Shown here piece after piece: positions 53,796-60,704 of a stretch of DNA of 64,000 nucleotides (position 1 is the stretch's first letter; each line of letters starts with the position of its first letter). The notes under the pieces are model-generated. The model was given only the letters and a program-made list of their open reading frames with translations. It ran no database searches and was not told the origin of the DNA. Made by a program: the position numbers and the translations under genes. The stretch comes from Pyramidobacter piscolens W5455 (GTDB lineage: Bacteria > Synergistota > Synergistia > Synergistales > Dethiosulfovibrionaceae), in assembly GCF_000177335.1 (NCBI RefSeq), contig NZ_ADFP01000079.1, forward strand, positions 1 to 64,000, in the 5' to 3' direction.

Positions 53796-54094
53796 CTCTG
53801 CTTGACAAGATCATAAGAGTCCCAGAGCAAAAATACATCCTGATAGACAAAGCTTACGAGGGAGAGAATATACGGAGAAAAGCGGTGGAGAAGGGGTATT
53901 CTCCGGTTGTTCCTCCAAAATCGAACCGCACAGATCCAAGAGAGTATGATAAGGAGAGATATAAGCAACGCAATGAGATAGAGCGATATTTCCTGCGTCT
54001 TAAGCGATTTCGGAAAATATTTACCCGTTACGATAAGCTTGACATGCTGTTCTGTGGATTCATCTACTTTGCTATGATTGTAGATGCAATTTAG
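53717..54094 (+). CDS. IS5-family transposase, second frame (DDE C-terminal part)
   Basis: 125 residues beginning MVTATDRSAVSFALSGGEAH. The second catalytic Asp is in ILIDKAYEGENIR and the final Glu in RNEIERYFLRLKRFRKIFTRYDK, so the C-terminal catalytic half is intact here, unlike in the left copy. It overlaps the first frame by 79 bases. Confidence 0.85.
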   Translation: MVTATDRSAVSFALSGGEAHDSPEGLALLDKIIRVPEQKYILIDKAYEGENIRRKAVEKGYSPVVPPKSNRTDPREYDKERYKQRNEIERYFLRLKRFRKIFTRYDKLDMLFCGFIYFAMIVDAI

Positions 54095-54143
54095 CGTGAA
54101 CACGCTCTAGATATAGAAACATTGAGTAAAAGGAGAGAAATCC

Positions 54144-54962
54144 ATGAAATCGCATTCAGAGCGAACTGGCTTGGTCCAGTCTATAGAGCGTGCTTTTTCT
54201 ATAATTGAAGCGTTGAAAGAGCATCAGGAACTTGGCATTGCAGAGCTCAGCGCACAGCTTTCGCTCGATCGAAGCACCGTGCACCGTCTCTTGGCAACAC
54301 TTCGCGTTCTTGGATATGTGAATCAAAATAGAGAAAACTTCAAGTACTCCAACAGCCTAAAGTTTTTTGACATTGGGCACAGCGTCGTGAGATCCCTTGG
54401 ACTTGGGCGTATCGCTATGCCCTTCATGAAGGCGTTGGCCGAAGAAACTCAGGTAGGCATCAATCTTGCTGTGATGGAATCGTATTCCGTGGTTTATATC
54501 GAGAAGATAGAAAGCCAGTCTACAATCCGTGCCACATTGCCTCTGGGCGTCTATATGCCTGCCTACTGCACGGGGCTTGGCAAAATGCTTTTGTCCTGCA
54601 TGGATGAAAAGGAAATTCGGGACGTTTTCAGGAGTTCCGACGAGGCAGCGTCACGCAGTACTCCTCATGACAATATCAAACTTCGCCGCTATACGGCGAA
54701 TACAATTACCAATCTTGATTTGCTCTGTGAAGAGCTGGCGAATATCCGCAAACGGGGATACAGTCTCGACGACGAAGAGTACATCAGCGGACTCTACTGC
54801 ATCGCAGTGCCGATCCGCGATTATCAAGGACGTACTGTGGCCGCCATGAGTGCTGTCCTGCTCAAGATAATTGGCACGGATATCCAGAGCAAATCCCAGG
54901 ATGTGCTGAAGAAGCTTACCGCAGCAGCCGGCAGCATATCAGCCTCTTTGGGCTATCACTGA
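54144..54962 (+). CDS. IclR-family regulator
   Basis: 272 residues; AAAGGAGAG precedes the ATG. N-terminal winged helix: SIERAFSIIEALKEHQELGIAELSAQLSLDRSTVHRLLATL, then an IclR effector domain with LPLGVYMPAYCTGLGKMLLS and DDEEYISGLYCIAVPIRDYQG. Typical control: repression or activation of a divergent catabolic operon in response to an organic-acid pathway intermediate. Here the divergent operon is panE-panB-TRAP-GltS-amidohydrolase. An IS copy lies between its likely native promoter and the gene. Confidence 0.93.
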   Translation: MKSHSERTGLVQSIERAFSIIEALKEHQELGIAELSAQLSLDRSTVHRLLATLRVLGYVNQNRENFKYSNSLKFFDIGHSVVRSLGLGRIAMPFMKALAEETQVGINLAVMESYSVVYIEKIESQSTIRATLPLGVYMPAYCTGLGKMLLSCMDEKEIRDVFRSSDEAASRSTPHDNIKLRRYTANTITNLDLLCEELANIRKRGYSLDDEEYISGLYCIAVPIRDYQGRTVAAMSAVLLKIIGTDIQSKSQDVLKKLTAAAGSISASLGYH

Positions 54963-55003
54963 ACAATAGAACAGTATGACCGGTCATGTCTGGATACATT
55001 CGA

Positions 55004-55046
55004 GAGCAGCGGCGCGGCGCCGTGTAACAGCGCCGCGCCGCTGCTC
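55004..55046 (+). terminator. Long GC-rich hairpin after iclR
   Basis: 17-bp perfect stem GAGCAGCGGCGCGGCGC / GCGCCGCGCCGCTGCTC with a 9-base loop. There is no T-run after it. Confidence 0.7.
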
Positions 55047-55049
55047 GTA

Positions 55050-55229
55050 TTGGTCTTATGCTGTTCCCTGTTGCCTTTTTCTGCGGCGCTGTCGCGCATA
55101 GGTGTCGGTCAGGTTTATACCATCGGTTTGATCGAAGCGCTCGTGGCTGGGGTGCTGGGGATCGCGCTGCTGGGCGAGTGCGTTGCCGGAACGCAGGCGA
55201 CGGCGTGCCCTGACAGTTCCTCCGCATAG
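55050..55229 (+). pseudogene. Second C-terminal remnant of an EamA transporter
   Basis: The frame reads CCSLLPFSAALSRIGVGQVY, TIGLIEALVAGVLGIALLGE and CVAGTQATACP before a stop, parallel to the C-terminal part of the intact EamA. It stands just upstream of the intact gene, as the remnant at 41986 stands upstream of the broken copy. The next 300 bases hold no gene; an extended -10 (TGGTATAAA, ending 55436) may drive the intact eamA. Confidence 0.7.
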
Positions 55230-55532
55230 CTTTGACCGGCCAGGATGCGATGTGCCGCCGGTCCCGAAAGGACTCGCTGCGCTTCAAGCATGGCATGGTC
55301 AGTAAAATTTCCTAAATAATTGACGGCGGGGAGTGACGCGGCAAGGGCGTTGCCCCTGAATGAAGTCTCCGGAAGGCGGCGACGTTCTGAAGCCGATAAA
55401 GCGGAATGGACGCGGAGCGTTACAGTATGGTATAAATTAAAAGAACGAACGGCGGCGCGTGTTTTATCACGGCGGAAGAATGATCGGCAGAGCCTGCAGA
55501 ACAGCTGAACGACCGACAAAGGGAGTGCAGGG

Positions 55533-56414
55533 ATGAAATCTTCTTCAAGCGTCTTGGGAATTGGGGCGATGCTGGCCGCGGGACTGTTCTGGGGCGGCAG
55601 CGGCACGATTTCGCGCTTCGCGCCGGCGGCGGCTCTCGATCAACCGCTGGCGCTGGCGTGGACGCGGCTGTTTTTCGGCGGCGTCATGCTCGGCGCGGCG
55701 GCGTTGGCCGTTCGCCGGCGCGGCGTTTTTTTGGCGGCGCGCGCGGCGTTTCTGGCCGGGATCTGCACGGCGATGAACCAAACGGGGTTTTTCATGTCCA
55801 TGGATGTGCTCGGCGTGGCGCTGAGCACGATGCTGGTGATCGGATCGTCGCTGGTGATGGCGGGCGTTCTCGGCTGTTTCCTCGGCGAGGCGCCGTCGCG
55901 GCTCTGGTGGTTCGCGGCGCTGCTGGGCATTGCCGGCAGCTGTCTGGCGGCCGCGCCCGGCTCGGCGGGAGCTCCTTTTCAGCTGAAGGGGTTGCTGTGG
56001 GGATTTCTTGGCGGGCTCGGCTACGCGCTGCTGGGGCTGAACTTGAAACTTTTGGGCCGGCGCGGGCTCGGCCCGTTGGAGAGCAACGGCGCGGCGCTGT
56101 TGTGGGGCGCGGCGCTGATGCTGCCGCTGCTGTGGAAAAGCGACATGAGCTGGCTGGCGACGGCGCGCGGCATGGCGAGCGCGCTGGCGCTGGGTTTTTT
56201 CCCCACGGCGGTGCCTTATTTCTTCTTCGCGCTGGCGCTCGCGCGTATCACCGTGGGACAGTCCTACACGATCGGACTGCTGGAGCCGCTTACGGCGGGG
56301 CTGCTGGGGCTGTTCTTCCTCGGCGAGACGGTAACGGCCGTGCAGGCGGCCGGCATGGCGCTGGAATTCGCCTGTATGGCGCTGACTGGTTGGGACGCTC
56401 TTCATAAAAGGTAA
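55533..56414 (+). CDS. EamA/DMT-family transporter (intact copy)
   Basis: 293 residues with about ten hydrophobic segments; starts MKSSSSVLGIGAMLAAGLFW after GGGAGTGCAGGG. EamA features: GLFWGGSGTISRFAP, GICTAMNQTGFFMSMDVLGVALSTML and the second-half VGQSYTIGLLEPLTAGLLGLFFLGE. Likely exporter of a small metabolite or amino acid. Its first 400 bases are the right half of a long direct repeat with the pseudogene at 42932, indicating recent duplication or gene conversion. Confidence 0.9.
   Translation: MKSSSSVLGIGAMLAAGLFWGGSGTISRFAPAAALDQPLALAWTRLFFGGVMLGAAALAVRRRGVFLAARAAFLAGICTAMNQTGFFMSMDVLGVALSTMLVIGSSLVMAGVLGCFLGEAPSRLWWFAALLGIAGSCLAAAPGSAGAPFQLKGLLWGFLGGLGYALLGLNLKLLGRRGLGPLESNGAALLWGAALMLPLLWKSDMSWLATARGMASALALGFFPTAVPYFFFALALARITVGQSYTIGLLEPLTAGLLGLFFLGETVTAVQAAGMALEFACMALTGWDALHKR
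55578..55973 (+). repeat. Right copy of the 396-bp eamA direct repeat
   Basis: Gap-free match to 42977-43372 in the same orientation; recombination between the two would delete the panE-panB-TRAP-IclR region as a circle of about 12.6 kb and leave one eamA. Confidence 0.85.
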
Positions 56415-56439
56415 AAGCTGACGAAGGGGAGAGGATGAA

Positions 56440-57405
56440 ATGTACGAATCGCTGCTGACTCGTTTCAGCCGGGACCATCCCTGCTGGAACCGCGATCTGT
56501 TGGAACGCGCCGGAGAGGACGCGGCCGGACTGGACGAACTTGCCGCGCGGGGGCTGCTGAAGGAGCGCGGCGGAGTCTGCACGCTGACGGCGGCGGGAGC
56601 GGAATCGTTCCGCCGGGCCGCGGCGGAGATGTTTCTCGACGAGTGCCCCGGCGGCGAGCCGGAAGACGCGGAACGCTGCCTGCTGACCACGGCGCTGTGG
56701 CTGGAACTGGAGCGCACGAACGTGCAGCGCTGGGGGCTGAAGCGCTACGTCGTCCGCCTCGATTGGCCCGTGCATCCGGCGCTGCGGCGCGAAGAAGTGT
56801 GGCGTCTCGAGGACGGAAAATTGCGCTGGCTTTATCCCGACGAACCGCGCTTCAAGGCCATGCTCGCAGCCCGTCCTGCCGTGCCGCATCACCGCCGCCG
56901 GCCGGAAATCCCCGACCCCGCCGCTTGGACGGCGTGGCGCGCGCTGCCCGGCGAGAGGCTTGGGCTCGATCTGGCGCTGATCGTCAACTACGATTTCGAG
57001 AACTATCTTGACTTTAAAGGACATGCGGGCGACGAGCACCGGCTCATCAACACCGACCGCTTTTACTTCTCGGCCGCGGCGACGGCGGAAGAACAGCTCG
57101 ACGCGCTCGGCCGCTTCCACCGGCTGCTCTGGGAACTGCGGCGGCTGGCGATCCCCGGCTATCTCGACTGCGACGTTCACGAACAGGACAGCGTCAACTG
57201 GCTGATCTTCGTCAGCCGCACCCGCGCCGAGGCCGAAGCCTCTCTGGCGCGGCTGAAAACGCTGGGCGACGAGCTGATCCGCCCCGTCAACCCGATGGAG
57301 ATCTGGACGCTCGCGCTCGAAGATCTGAGAGCCGTCCCCGACCGCTGCGAAGTGATCTGGGACGTGCTGCCCCAAGCCGCCCGCCCCGTCTGCCTGACGC
57401 TGTAA
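56440..57405 (+). CDS. Conserved hypothetical cytoplasmic protein
   Basis: 321 residues, 25 bases after eamA with AAGGGGAGAGG, so probably cotranscribed with it. No signal peptide or membrane span. The N-terminal 70 residues look like a winged helix (LLERAGEDAAGLDELAARGLLKERGGVCTLTAAG). The rest is mixed alpha/beta, rich in Trp and Arg, with LALIVNYDFENYLDFKGHAGDEHRLINTDRF, reminiscent of metabolic sensors, but I can assign no family. High GC and codon use match the core genome. Confidence 0.75.
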   Translation: MYESLLTRFSRDHPCWNRDLLERAGEDAAGLDELAARGLLKERGGVCTLTAAGAESFRRAAAEMFLDECPGGEPEDAERCLLTTALWLELERTNVQRWGLKRYVVRLDWPVHPALRREEVWRLEDGKLRWLYPDEPRFKAMLAARPAVPHHRRRPEIPDPAAWTAWRALPGERLGLDLALIVNYDFENYLDFKGHAGDEHRLINTDRFYFSAAATAEEQLDALGRFHRLLWELRRLAIPGYLDCDVHEQDSVNWLIFVSRTRAEAEASLARLKTLGDELIRPVNPMEIWTLALEDLRAVPDRCEVIWDVLPQAARPVCLTL

Positions 57406-57483
57406 CGCGGGCATTTTGCCCCTGAACGACGCAAAGCGGGCGGAATTATTTCGTTTTGTCTTTTGGACATGAGGCGATACGTA

Positions 57484-57511
57484 TTGACACGTAATCAATC
57501 GGTTGTATGAT
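57484..57511 (+). promoter_or_regulatory. Promoter of hicAB
   Basis: TTGACA (57484-57489), a 16-base spacer and TATGAT (57506-57511). Because the -10 covers the ATG at 57507, the toxin must start downstream, at GTG 57543. Confidence 0.75.
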
Positions 57512-57542
57512 AGATTCGGCACAAAAGAAGGGAGTCCGCGCG

Positions 57543-57899
57543 GTGGGCAAAGTTTACGGCCAAAAAGAATTCATCAGGGAGGCGGTCTCCAGAGGCTGGA
57601 CGATCAGTTACGGGCGCGGCAAGGGAAGCCACGTCTGGTGCTGCAAGGAAGGAGAAAGGCCGTTCCCCATACCGCAGAAGATCAAAACGGGAATGAACGC
57701 GGACATCGAGAAAAGGCTGGGGATCAAAGACGAGAGACGTGCACGTCTTTCGTTTCCGTTTTATGCCGAAAACACGAAGGAGATGAATTTCAATGGAGAA
57801 AAAGCCGCCGGTGTATTGTTACCCTGCTGTATTCAACGACGGCGAAGGTTTTTGGAGCGTTCGCTTTCCCGATCTGGAGAACGCGTTTACGACCGCTGA
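57543..57899 (+). CDS. hicA: HicA-family mRNA interferase toxin with a C-terminal extension
   Basis: 118 residues from GTG 57543, after AAGGGAG. The first 60 residues are a HicA double-stranded RNA-binding-like fold: FIREAVSRGWTISYGRGKGSHVWC with catalytic His30, then IPQKIKTGMNADIEKRLGI. HicA toxins normally end about here (60-80 residues). This frame instead runs 50 residues further, overlapping hicB by 107 bases in another frame; the tail is basic (RRRRFLERSLSRSGER). It cleaves mRNA when free of HicB. Whether the tail is functional is unknown. Confidence 0.82.
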   Translation: MGKVYGQKEFIREAVSRGWTISYGRGKGSHVWCCKEGERPFPIPQKIKTGMNADIEKRLGIKDERRARLSFPFYAENTKEMNFNGEKAAGVLLPCCIQRRRRFLERSLSRSGERVYDR

Positions 57900-58224
57900 T
57901 ACCCTGGATCAGGCGATCTTGGAAGCCAAGACCGTGCTTGAAGAATGTCTCTATTTTCGCGAGGAAAGCCGCGACGAAATTCCGCAGCCTACTCCGTTGG
58001 ACGAGATCAGACGCTCCGCAGGAGATGCGCTCGTTCAGCTTGTCGTCGCCGACATGGCGCAGGCGAGACGCGAAATGTCGCAGCGCGCCGTGAAAAAGAC
58101 GCTGAGCATTCCCTACTGGATGGAGGAAGAGTTGAAAAAAGTTCCGACCTTGAACGTTTCGGGGCTGCTTCAGCAGGCTGTGATCAAAGAACTGAATCTT
58201 AAAGAGCCGTATACCGCTGGTTAA
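57793..58224 (+). CDS. hicB: HicB-family antitoxin
   Basis: 143 residues; AAGGAG lies 11 bases before ATG 57793, inside the hicA frame. The N-terminal RNase H-like fold is typical: YCYPAVFNDGEGFWSVRFPDLENAFTTADTLDQAILEAKTVLEECL. The C-terminus (LSIPYWMEEELKKVPTLNVSGLLQQAVIKEL) is a ribbon-helix-helix DNA-binding domain. It binds and neutralises HicA and represses the operon. The toxin-first order is usual for hicAB. Confidence 0.9.
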   Translation: MEKKPPVYCYPAVFNDGEGFWSVRFPDLENAFTTADTLDQAILEAKTVLEECLYFREESRDEIPQPTPLDEIRRSAGDALVQLVVADMAQARREMSQRAVKKTLSIPYWMEEELKKVPTLNVSGLLQQAVIKELNLKEPYTAG

Positions 58225-58255
58225 GCGAAAATGTTACGGAAGCGTAACAGGCAAA

Positions 58256-58303
58256 AAGCGGGCGGAAGCCGATGAAATCTGACTCATCGGCTTCCGCCCG
58301 CTT
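58256..58303 (+). terminator. Terminator of hicAB
   Basis: 20-bp perfect stem (58256-58275 with 58284-58303), 8-base loop; arms begin AAGCGGGCGG and end CCGCCCGCTT. Symmetry suggests it also serves the convergent lysR gene. Confidence 0.9.
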
Positions 58304-58307
58304 TCGT

Positions 58308-58323
58308 TGTTCCACGTGGAACA
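58308..58323. other. parS-like centromere site 3
   Basis: Third perfect TGTTCCACGTGGAACA, 5 bases after the hicAB terminator, between convergent genes. Confidence 0.88.
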
Positions 58324-58348
58324 TTGCCCGGCGGAGGCGCGGCTTTTT

Positions 58349-59221
58349 TTAACGAGGTTTTTTCAGCAGGCCGTGGAAGTAGTCGACGACGAAGTCGAGG
58401 AACATTCGCGTCTGGTCGTTGAGTTTGCCGCGTTCGTCGCAGGTGATGTAGATGTTGCGGCTGCACAGCGGGTCGGAGATATGCACCAGCCGCGCCTTGT
58501 CGGTGGCCAGATGACCCCACGTGGCTTCCGGCCAGAACGAAATGCCCAGGCCGGCGCTGACGAGGCCGCGGATCGTGCCGGGATTGTCGCTTTCGAATCC
58601 CACGTGCGGGACGAAGCCGCACAGCGCGAAAAAGTGGTCGGCGATCTCGCGCATCGGACTGCGCTTGCCGAGCATGATGAAGTTCTCGTTGCGCAGGTCC
58701 TTGAGCCGCACCGACTCTTTCAGCGCCAGATGGGACTGCATGGGGACGGCCAGCAGGATCTCCTCGTTCATGACCACGCGGCCGTTTCCCGGCGCCGCGT
58801 CGGGCAGAGCCGTGCGCATGCAGAGGTCGCACTTGGTGGTGCGGGCGTTCTGGATGATCTGGAAGTCGATGAAGGGATGCATGGCCTTGAACTTGAGGAG
58901 GATGTCGGGCAGCAGCGGCGATCCGGCCAGCACGTTGAAGACGATGGTCGAGCGCGAATGTCCCGCCACGACCCTGAGCTCTTTGGAGAGATTGTCGAGG
59001 ATGCTCATCACGGGCTCGAGCTTGCGCTTCAACGCCAGCCCCGTGTCGTTGAGCTGCACGCGCTTGCCTTTGCGCAGAAACAGCGACACGCCGAGCTCCT
59101 TCTCCAGCGAGAGCACGGCTTTGCTGATGGACGGCTGGGAGATGTACAGTTCCTCGGCGGCCTTCGAGAAATTTTCGTATTTAGCGACAGTCATAAAGTA
59201 TCGTAAATGAAAGAGTTCCAT
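58349..59221 (-). CDS. LysR-family regulator
   Basis: 290 residues from ATG 59221, with GGAG 8 bases upstream; the longer start is less likely. HTH: MELFHLRYFMTVAKYENFSKAAEELYISQPSISKAVLSLEKELGVSLF. Effector domain from about residue 90 with HPFIDFQIIQ and GLGISFWPEATWG. Target unknown: neighbours are a toxin-antitoxin pair and a DNA repair gene, neither an obvious metabolic partner. Confidence 0.92.
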   Translation of the reverse strand: MELFHLRYFMTVAKYENFSKAAEELYISQPSISKAVLSLEKELGVSLFLRKGKRVQLNDTGLALKRKLEPVMSILDNLSKELRVVAGHSRSTIVFNVLAGSPLLPDILLKFKAMHPFIDFQIIQNARTTKCDLCMRTALPDAAPGNGRVVMNEEILLAVPMQSHLALKESVRLKDLRNENFIMLGKRSPMREIADHFFALCGFVPHVGFESDNPGTIRGLVSAGLGISFWPEATWGHLATDKARLVHISDPLCSRNIYITCDERGKLNDQTRMFLDFVVDYFHGLLKKPR

Positions 59222-59376
59222 ATAAAACACTCCTTTATAACTGGAATCTATAATATGATTCTACACGAAAGCCCGTCAAACGGCAATGGCGCGGAAGGAT
59301 GCGGAAAAGCGCCGCAGCGCGATGCGAAGAAAAGCAAGAAGGACGCCGCTTGCGGCGAAACCTCAAGGATAAAAAA

Positions 59377-59414
59377 GTCTCGTCTGGAATGCGCATTCCA
59401 GACGAGACCTTTTT
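59377..59414. terminator. Perfect 32-bp palindromic terminator
   Basis: GTCTCGTCTGGAATGC is followed directly by its complement (59377-59408) and then TTTTT. On the minus strand AAAAAA lies on the other side, so it can end the uracil-DNA glycosylase transcript. Confidence 0.9.
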
Positions 59415-59459
59415 CGTTTTCTTTCGCGTTTTTGCGGCGGCTTCCGTTGGGCGGCGCGC

Positions 59460-60065
59460 TCACTCTTGCCCGGCGAGGAACCGGCGCGCTTCGACGAGGT
59501 CGCGGAGCATTTTGTCCCACGGCGAGCCCTCGACGCGGCGCGGGTTGCGCAGCAGGTAGGCGGGGTGGAACAACGGGCGCAGCGTCATGCGCCGGCCGTT
59601 CCACGTGAATTGATGAAAGCGGCCGCGCAGACCGTTGATGCCGGTCTTGACGCCGAGCAGCGTCTGCGAGGGCACGTTGCCGACGGCAAGCACCAGGCGC
59701 GGACGGATCGCCTCGAACTGATCCGTCAGCCACGGCAGGCAGGCGGCGATCTCGGTTTTGAGCGGATTGCGGTTTTTCGGCGGCCGGCATTTGCATATGC
59801 TGGTGATGAAGATCTCCTCACGCTTCAATTCCGCCGCGGCGAGGATCTCGGTGAGCAGACGGCCGGAGCGGCCGACGAAGGGGCGGCCGGTGCGCTCCTC
59901 TTCGGCGCCGGGCGCCTCGCCGACGATCATGAGAGAGGCGTTTTCGGGGCCTTCGCCGGGCACGTGATAAAAGGCGGAGCCGTCCTCGCGGACGCCGTCG
60001 GCCTGTCCCAGCGGACAGTTGCGACATTGGCAGACGCGCCGATGGAGCGCGCTCAGTGCGGACAT
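59460..60065 (-). CDS. Uracil-DNA glycosylase, family 4 (iron-sulphur type)
   Basis: 201 residues. Removes uracil from DNA. Cysteines CQCRNC near the N-terminus and CKC in ICKCRPPKNRNP are the iron-sulphur ligands; the active motif is GEAPGAEEERTGRPFVGRSG and the late HPAYLLRNP holds the conserved His. The length fits family 4, common in thermophiles and anaerobes. Minus strand, followed by a palindromic terminator. Confidence 0.94.
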   Translation of the reverse strand: MSALSALHRRVCQCRNCPLGQADGVREDGSAFYHVPGEGPENASLMIVGEAPGAEEERTGRPFVGRSGRLLTEILAAAELKREEIFITSICKCRPPKNRNPLKTEIAACLPWLTDQFEAIRPRLVLAVGNVPSQTLLGVKTGINGLRGRFHQFTWNGRRMTLRPLFHPAYLLRNPRRVEGSPWDKMLRDLVEARRFLAGQE

Positions 60066-60109
60066 GCGGATTCCTCCCCGGAAAAGTTCTCGAGGGTATT
60101 ATACACGAA

Positions 60110-60607
60110 TTATTTGAGTTTGAGCGGCAGCCCGCTGACGCACAGGTAGACCGAAGCGGCCAGCGCGGCGACGCGCTGGTTGAGGCGGCCGACGACGTCG
60201 CGGTAACGGCGCTCGGCGATCCGCTCGGAAGAAAGGCCCATGCCCAGCTCGCGGGTGACGACGATCACTTCGCAGGGCGGCAGGCGCAGTTTTCCGACGA
60301 ACGCTTCGATTTCGGGGCAGGTCTCGCCGGCGAAGCGGGAACTGCCGTTCGTCAGGTTGCTCACCCAGGCGCCGAGGTCGTCGACGATGCACACGCCGCC
60401 TCTGACTTTATCGAGCGCGCGGGCGAGATCGAAGCCTTCGACGATGGTTTCGCAGCCGTCGTCGAGCCCTTTTTGATAGAGCGCGATGTGTTCCAGCACG
60501 TCCGCTTCGGTGGAGGTCTGTGTGGAAACGATCGTTTTCCGCTCCCAGTCCTGCGCCAGTTTCAGCGCGAAAGCGCTGGCGCCGCTGCGCCAGCCTCCGA
60601 TGACCAT
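60110..60607 (-). CDS. cobU: CobU-like adenosylcobinamide kinase homologue, probably decaying
   Basis: 165 residues as started at ATG 60607. Similar to CobU along its length: MVIGGWRSGASAFALKLAQD, IVDDLGAWVSNLT, EVIVVTRELGMGLSSERIAERRYRDVVGRLNQRVA and the final SGLPLKLK. Two defects: the P-loop GGxRSGKS reads GGWRSGAS, losing the ATP-binding Lys; and the natural start appears to be ATG 60649 (AGGAGG 8 bases before it), after which codon 5 is TAG (60637-60635). ATG 60607 has no ribosome site. So the kinase/guanylyltransferase step in cobalamin salvage is probably not made by this gene. No other cob genes are near. Confidence 0.7.
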   Translation of the reverse strand: MVIGGWRSGASAFALKLAQDWERKTIVSTQTSTEADVLEHIALYQKGLDDGCETIVEGFDLARALDKVRGGVCIVDDLGAWVSNLTNGSSRFAGETCPEIEAFVGKLRLPPCEVIVVTRELGMGLSSERIAERRYRDVVGRLNQRVAALAASVYLCVSGLPLKLK

Positions 60608-60704
60608 GCGGACCTGGACGCCCGCAGGCGACTTCTATTCGCTGCCCATGAGCAACGCCTCCTTCAATCGAAAATTTTTTTCGGCGCGGCGGACGCGCCG
60701 CTTC

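Larger units (their letters stand above)
53289..54106 (+). mobile_element. IS5-family element, right copy, with CTAG target duplication
   Basis: 818 bp. Ends AGAATGTTCACACTAA and, complemented, AGCGTGTTCACGCTAA match in 13 of 16 positions. CTAG flanks both ends (53285-53288 and 54107-54110), as in IS5-family insertions at YTAR sites. It is nearly identical to the copy at 43837, in opposite orientation. It sits between the iclR promoter and iclR. Confidence 0.92.

Noticed and set aside
59590-59606. Possible fourth parS (TTCCACGTGAATT)
   Set aside because: Inside the uracil-DNA glycosylase gene and only half the palindrome matches.
60635-60637. Pyrrolysine read-through of the TAG in the cobU-like gene
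   Set aside because: No pyl genes or structured insertion signal in the window, and the P-loop is also damaged; decay is the simpler reading.
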